NCBI GenBank assembly: GCA_934725015.1
Contig: CAKVAS010000028.1
Span: 1 to 26,193, forward strand
DNA length: 26,193 nt
Reading direction: 5' to 3'
Source: an uncultured Bacteroidales bacterium
Lineage (GTDB): Bacteria > Bacteroidota > Bacteroidia > Bacteroidales > UBA932
Shown here piece by piece: positions 24,436 through 26,193 of this stretch. The position numbers and the translations under genes are program-made. Each line of letters starts with the position of its first letter. The first letter of the stretch is position 1. Under the pieces are notes generated by a model. That model was not told the origin of the DNA. It searched no databases and worked only from the letters and a program-made list of their open reading frames with translations.

Positions 24436-26121
24436 ATGGAGCAGGTTATAGAGATATTCAATAGGCTATGGGAACATTCAGAGAATGAAGTTGTTGAATT
24501 TAAGAAAGCGGAATCAAATTTTGACATAGATGAGCTGGGCAAATATTTTTCTGCACTCAGCAATGAAGCAAATCTGCGAGAACGTGAATGCGGATGGATT
24601 GTTTTCGGTGTTTGGGACAAGAGGCACAAAATTATAGGCACCTCATTCAAAGACAGCGAATCGTCCCTAAACAAGTTGAAACATGATATGTCACAGCACA
24701 CGACCGACAATCTCGCGTTCAGAGACATCATCCCAATAAATGTTGAAGGCAAACGTGTCCTGCTGTTCCAAGTTCCGGCATCGCCGAGAAATATAGTCAT
24801 GCATTGGAAAGGAATAGCCTATGGAAGAGACGGAGAAAGCCTAAAGCCACTGAACCAAGCAAAGCAAGATGCCATTCGTCAACAACCTCCGCTTCCGGAC
24901 TGGACTGCCCAACTTGTCCCTAATGCAACTATCGCGGATCTTGATGAACTGGCTCTGGCCATGGCACGGGTCATGTTTAAGAAAGTTCATTCCTCAAAAA
25001 TCGCGGCTGAAGAAATCGACTCCTGGAACGAAGAAGAATTTCTCAGTCATAGTCTTATGATGAGAGACGGAAGACTGACCCGTGCAGCAATCCTGCTTCT
25101 TGGGAAGCCCGTCTCCATTCAAAAAATCTACCCGGCCGTTGCCGAAATCACATGGACATGGCAGGACAACAATGAAATTGTATTGGACTATGAACATTTC
25201 TCCATTCCGTTCATTCTCACGGTCGATAAGGTTCTCGGGAAAATACGCAACAGAACCATGCGTGAACTGCCCGGTGGCACCTTATTTCCCGACACGATGA
25301 AGCAATATGATGAATATACTATTCGCGAAGTCATGCATAACGCAATTGCCCATCAGGATTACACCCTTCAACAAAGGATCATCTTCGTGGAAGGCCCCAA
25401 TACCCTGTTTTACAAAAACGGAGGAAGTTTCATTCCCGGCACAATAGAAAATGCGCTGGAACACAAAGGGCCACAACTGCATTACCGCAACGAATGCCTT
25501 TGTCGCGGGATGGTCAATTTTAACATGATTGACACCGTGGGACGAGGCATCAAGAAAATTTATACGGAACAACGTAACCGGTTCTTCCCTATGCCGGATT
25601 ATGAAATCGACAATGAGCACCGTACTGTGGCCGTCACTATTTATGGAGAAATGCTTGACGACAAATACACGGACTTATTAAAACGGGACAGCACTCTGAC
25701 AATGAAGGAGTGCCTTTGGCTTGATGCCGTACAAAAGCATCATCCTATTACGAAAGAGGCGGCAAGGCATCTTCAAAACAAAGGACTGATAGAGGGACGT
25801 GCGCCACATTTTACAATATCCCTATCAATTGCCAAACGAACTAAGCAAGTCGGGCATTACACAAAAGAGAAAGGACTGCCAAAAATCACATTGAATAAAT
25901 TGATTCTTCAGCTGGCGCATAATGCGGGCGTCGATGGATTCAAACGGGCGGATGCCTTTGATGCGATTGAGCATGCTCTGCCCGTCTGGTGCAGTAAAGA
26001 AGAGAAACTTCGCAAGGTTGGCAATAACTTGCGCGCTCTTGCTCAGAAGGGACTGATTAGAAAGTCAGAAACAGAAAAAAGATGGGTAATAACTTCTGAT
26101 GGAGAGAACGAAATTCTTTAG
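24436..26121 (+). CDS. AlbA_2 (Schlafen-type) ATP-binding protein
   Basis: A 561-residue protein. The N-terminal AlbA_2 domain (PF04326) opens with ENEVVEFKKAESNFDIDELGKYFSALSNEANLR and GWIVFGVWD, and includes YGRDGESLKPL near residue 140. The centre (about 290-400) carries an HATPase_c_4-like block with REVMHNAIAHQDYTL, FIPGTIENAL and DTVGRGIKKI. The C-terminus is winged-helix-like with LRALAQKGLIRKSE. This is the common 'ATP-binding / putative DNA-binding' architecture of Bacteroidota; such genes are frequent in variable islands and some relatives belong to defence systems. It is divergent from the cas operon. The TAG stop overlaps the first base of a 10-bp tandem repeat. A function tied to CRISPR is possible but not shown. 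Confidence 0.9.
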   Translation: MEQVIEIFNRLWEHSENEVVEFKKAESNFDIDELGKYFSALSNEANLRERECGWIVFGVWDKRHKIIGTSFKDSESSLNKLKHDMSQHTTDNLAFRDIIPINVEGKRVLLFQVPASPRNIVMHWKGIAYGRDGESLKPLNQAKQDAIRQQPPLPDWTAQLVPNATIADLDELALAMARVMFKKVHSSKIAAEEIDSWNEEEFLSHSLMMRDGRLTRAAILLLGKPVSIQKIYPAVAEITWTWQDNNEIVLDYEHFSIPFILTVDKVLGKIRNRTMRELPGGTLFPDTMKQYDEYTIREVMHNAIAHQDYTLQQRIIFVEGPNTLFYKNGGSFIPGTIENALEHKGPQLHYRNECLCRGMVNFNMIDTVGRGIKKIYTEQRNRFFPMPDYEIDNEHRTVAVTIYGEMLDDKYTDLLKRDSTLTMKECLWLDAVQKHHPITKEAARHLQNKGLIEGRAPHFTISLSIAKRTKQVGHYTKEKGLPKITLNKLILQLAHNAGVDGFKRADAFDAIEHALPVWCSKEEKLRKVGNNLRALAQKGLIRKSETEKRWVITSDGENEIL

Positions 26122-26193
26122 TCGTTTTTAGTCGTTTTTAGTCGTTTTTAGTCGTTTTTAGTCGTTTTTAGTCGTTTTTAGTCGTTTTTAGTC
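26121..26193. repeat. 10-bp tandem repeat GTCGTTTTTA, at least 7.3 copies
   Basis: Perfect copies of GTCGTTTTTA run from the last base of the AlbA_2-type stop codon to the end of the window. The true length is not visible. Because it starts at the stop codon, changes in copy number would alter only the 3' end of the transcript, not the protein. Confidence 0.95.

Overview
The window looks like a chromosomal segment of a member of the order Bacteroidales (phylum Bacteroidota). The clues are the protein families (PiT transporter with a PhoU-like tail, NTP_transf_5 protein, PDDEXK_2/Rpn nuclease, AlbA_2 protein), promoter-like boxes of the TAnnTTTG type, and the lack of clear Shine-Dalgarno sequences. 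I cannot name a genus. Codon and base use is moderately GC-rich in the housekeeping part. It is visibly more AT-rich inside the CARF/HEPN gene around 21.2-22.4 kb.

Region 1 (1-9.7 kb) is ordinary chromosome. It holds a 61-bp tandem repeat, guaA (GMP synthase), a long palindrome and a terminator, a nucleotidyltransferase-fold protein, and ferritin. These are followed by a phosphate-type two-component system (sensor kinase and OmpR/PhoB-type regulator) divergent from a PiT phosphate transporter, and an Rpn-family nuclease gene.

Region 2 (9.98-15.57 kb) is a large CRISPR array with 55 copies of a 37-bp repeat and 54 spacers of about 29-40 bp. An ISAzo13-family insertion sequence sits exactly inside the 16th repeat, counted from the left. 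The array is most likely transcribed on the minus strand. Three things support this: a leader with a good Bacteroidota-type promoter lies at its right end, the degenerate repeat and an intrinsic terminator lie at its left end, and the reverse-complement repeat ends in ATTAAGAC, which resembles the ATTGAAAC tag of many type III repeats. Thirteen spacers fall into four overlapping families, always in the same orientation, and several spacers contain strong inverted repeats.

Region 3 (15.57-24.31 kb) is one tightly packed minus-strand operon of eight genes that reads toward the array. In order these are cas6, a Card1/Can2-type CARF nuclease, a Csx1/Csx2-type CARF-HEPN ribonuclease with an extra C-terminal domain, a RecD/Pif1-like helicase, cas1, a primase-polymerase-like gene (CAPP type), cas2 with an N-terminal extension, and a TPR-plus-OB-like protein. 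It is a type III-style signalling and adaptation module. No Cas10 and no Csm/Cmr interference subunit is encoded in the window. The cyclic oligoadenylate that the two CARF proteins should need must therefore come from elsewhere in the genome or has been lost.

Region 4 (24.4 kb to the end) has a divergent AlbA_2/Schlafen-type ATP-binding gene, followed at once by a 10-bp tandem repeat that runs off the window.

The most notable parts are the helicase + prim-pol + TPR/OB adaptation operon, the fused CARF-HEPN protein, and the single-strand bias of overlapping spacers. Together they raise the testable possibility of an unusual spacer-acquisition route.
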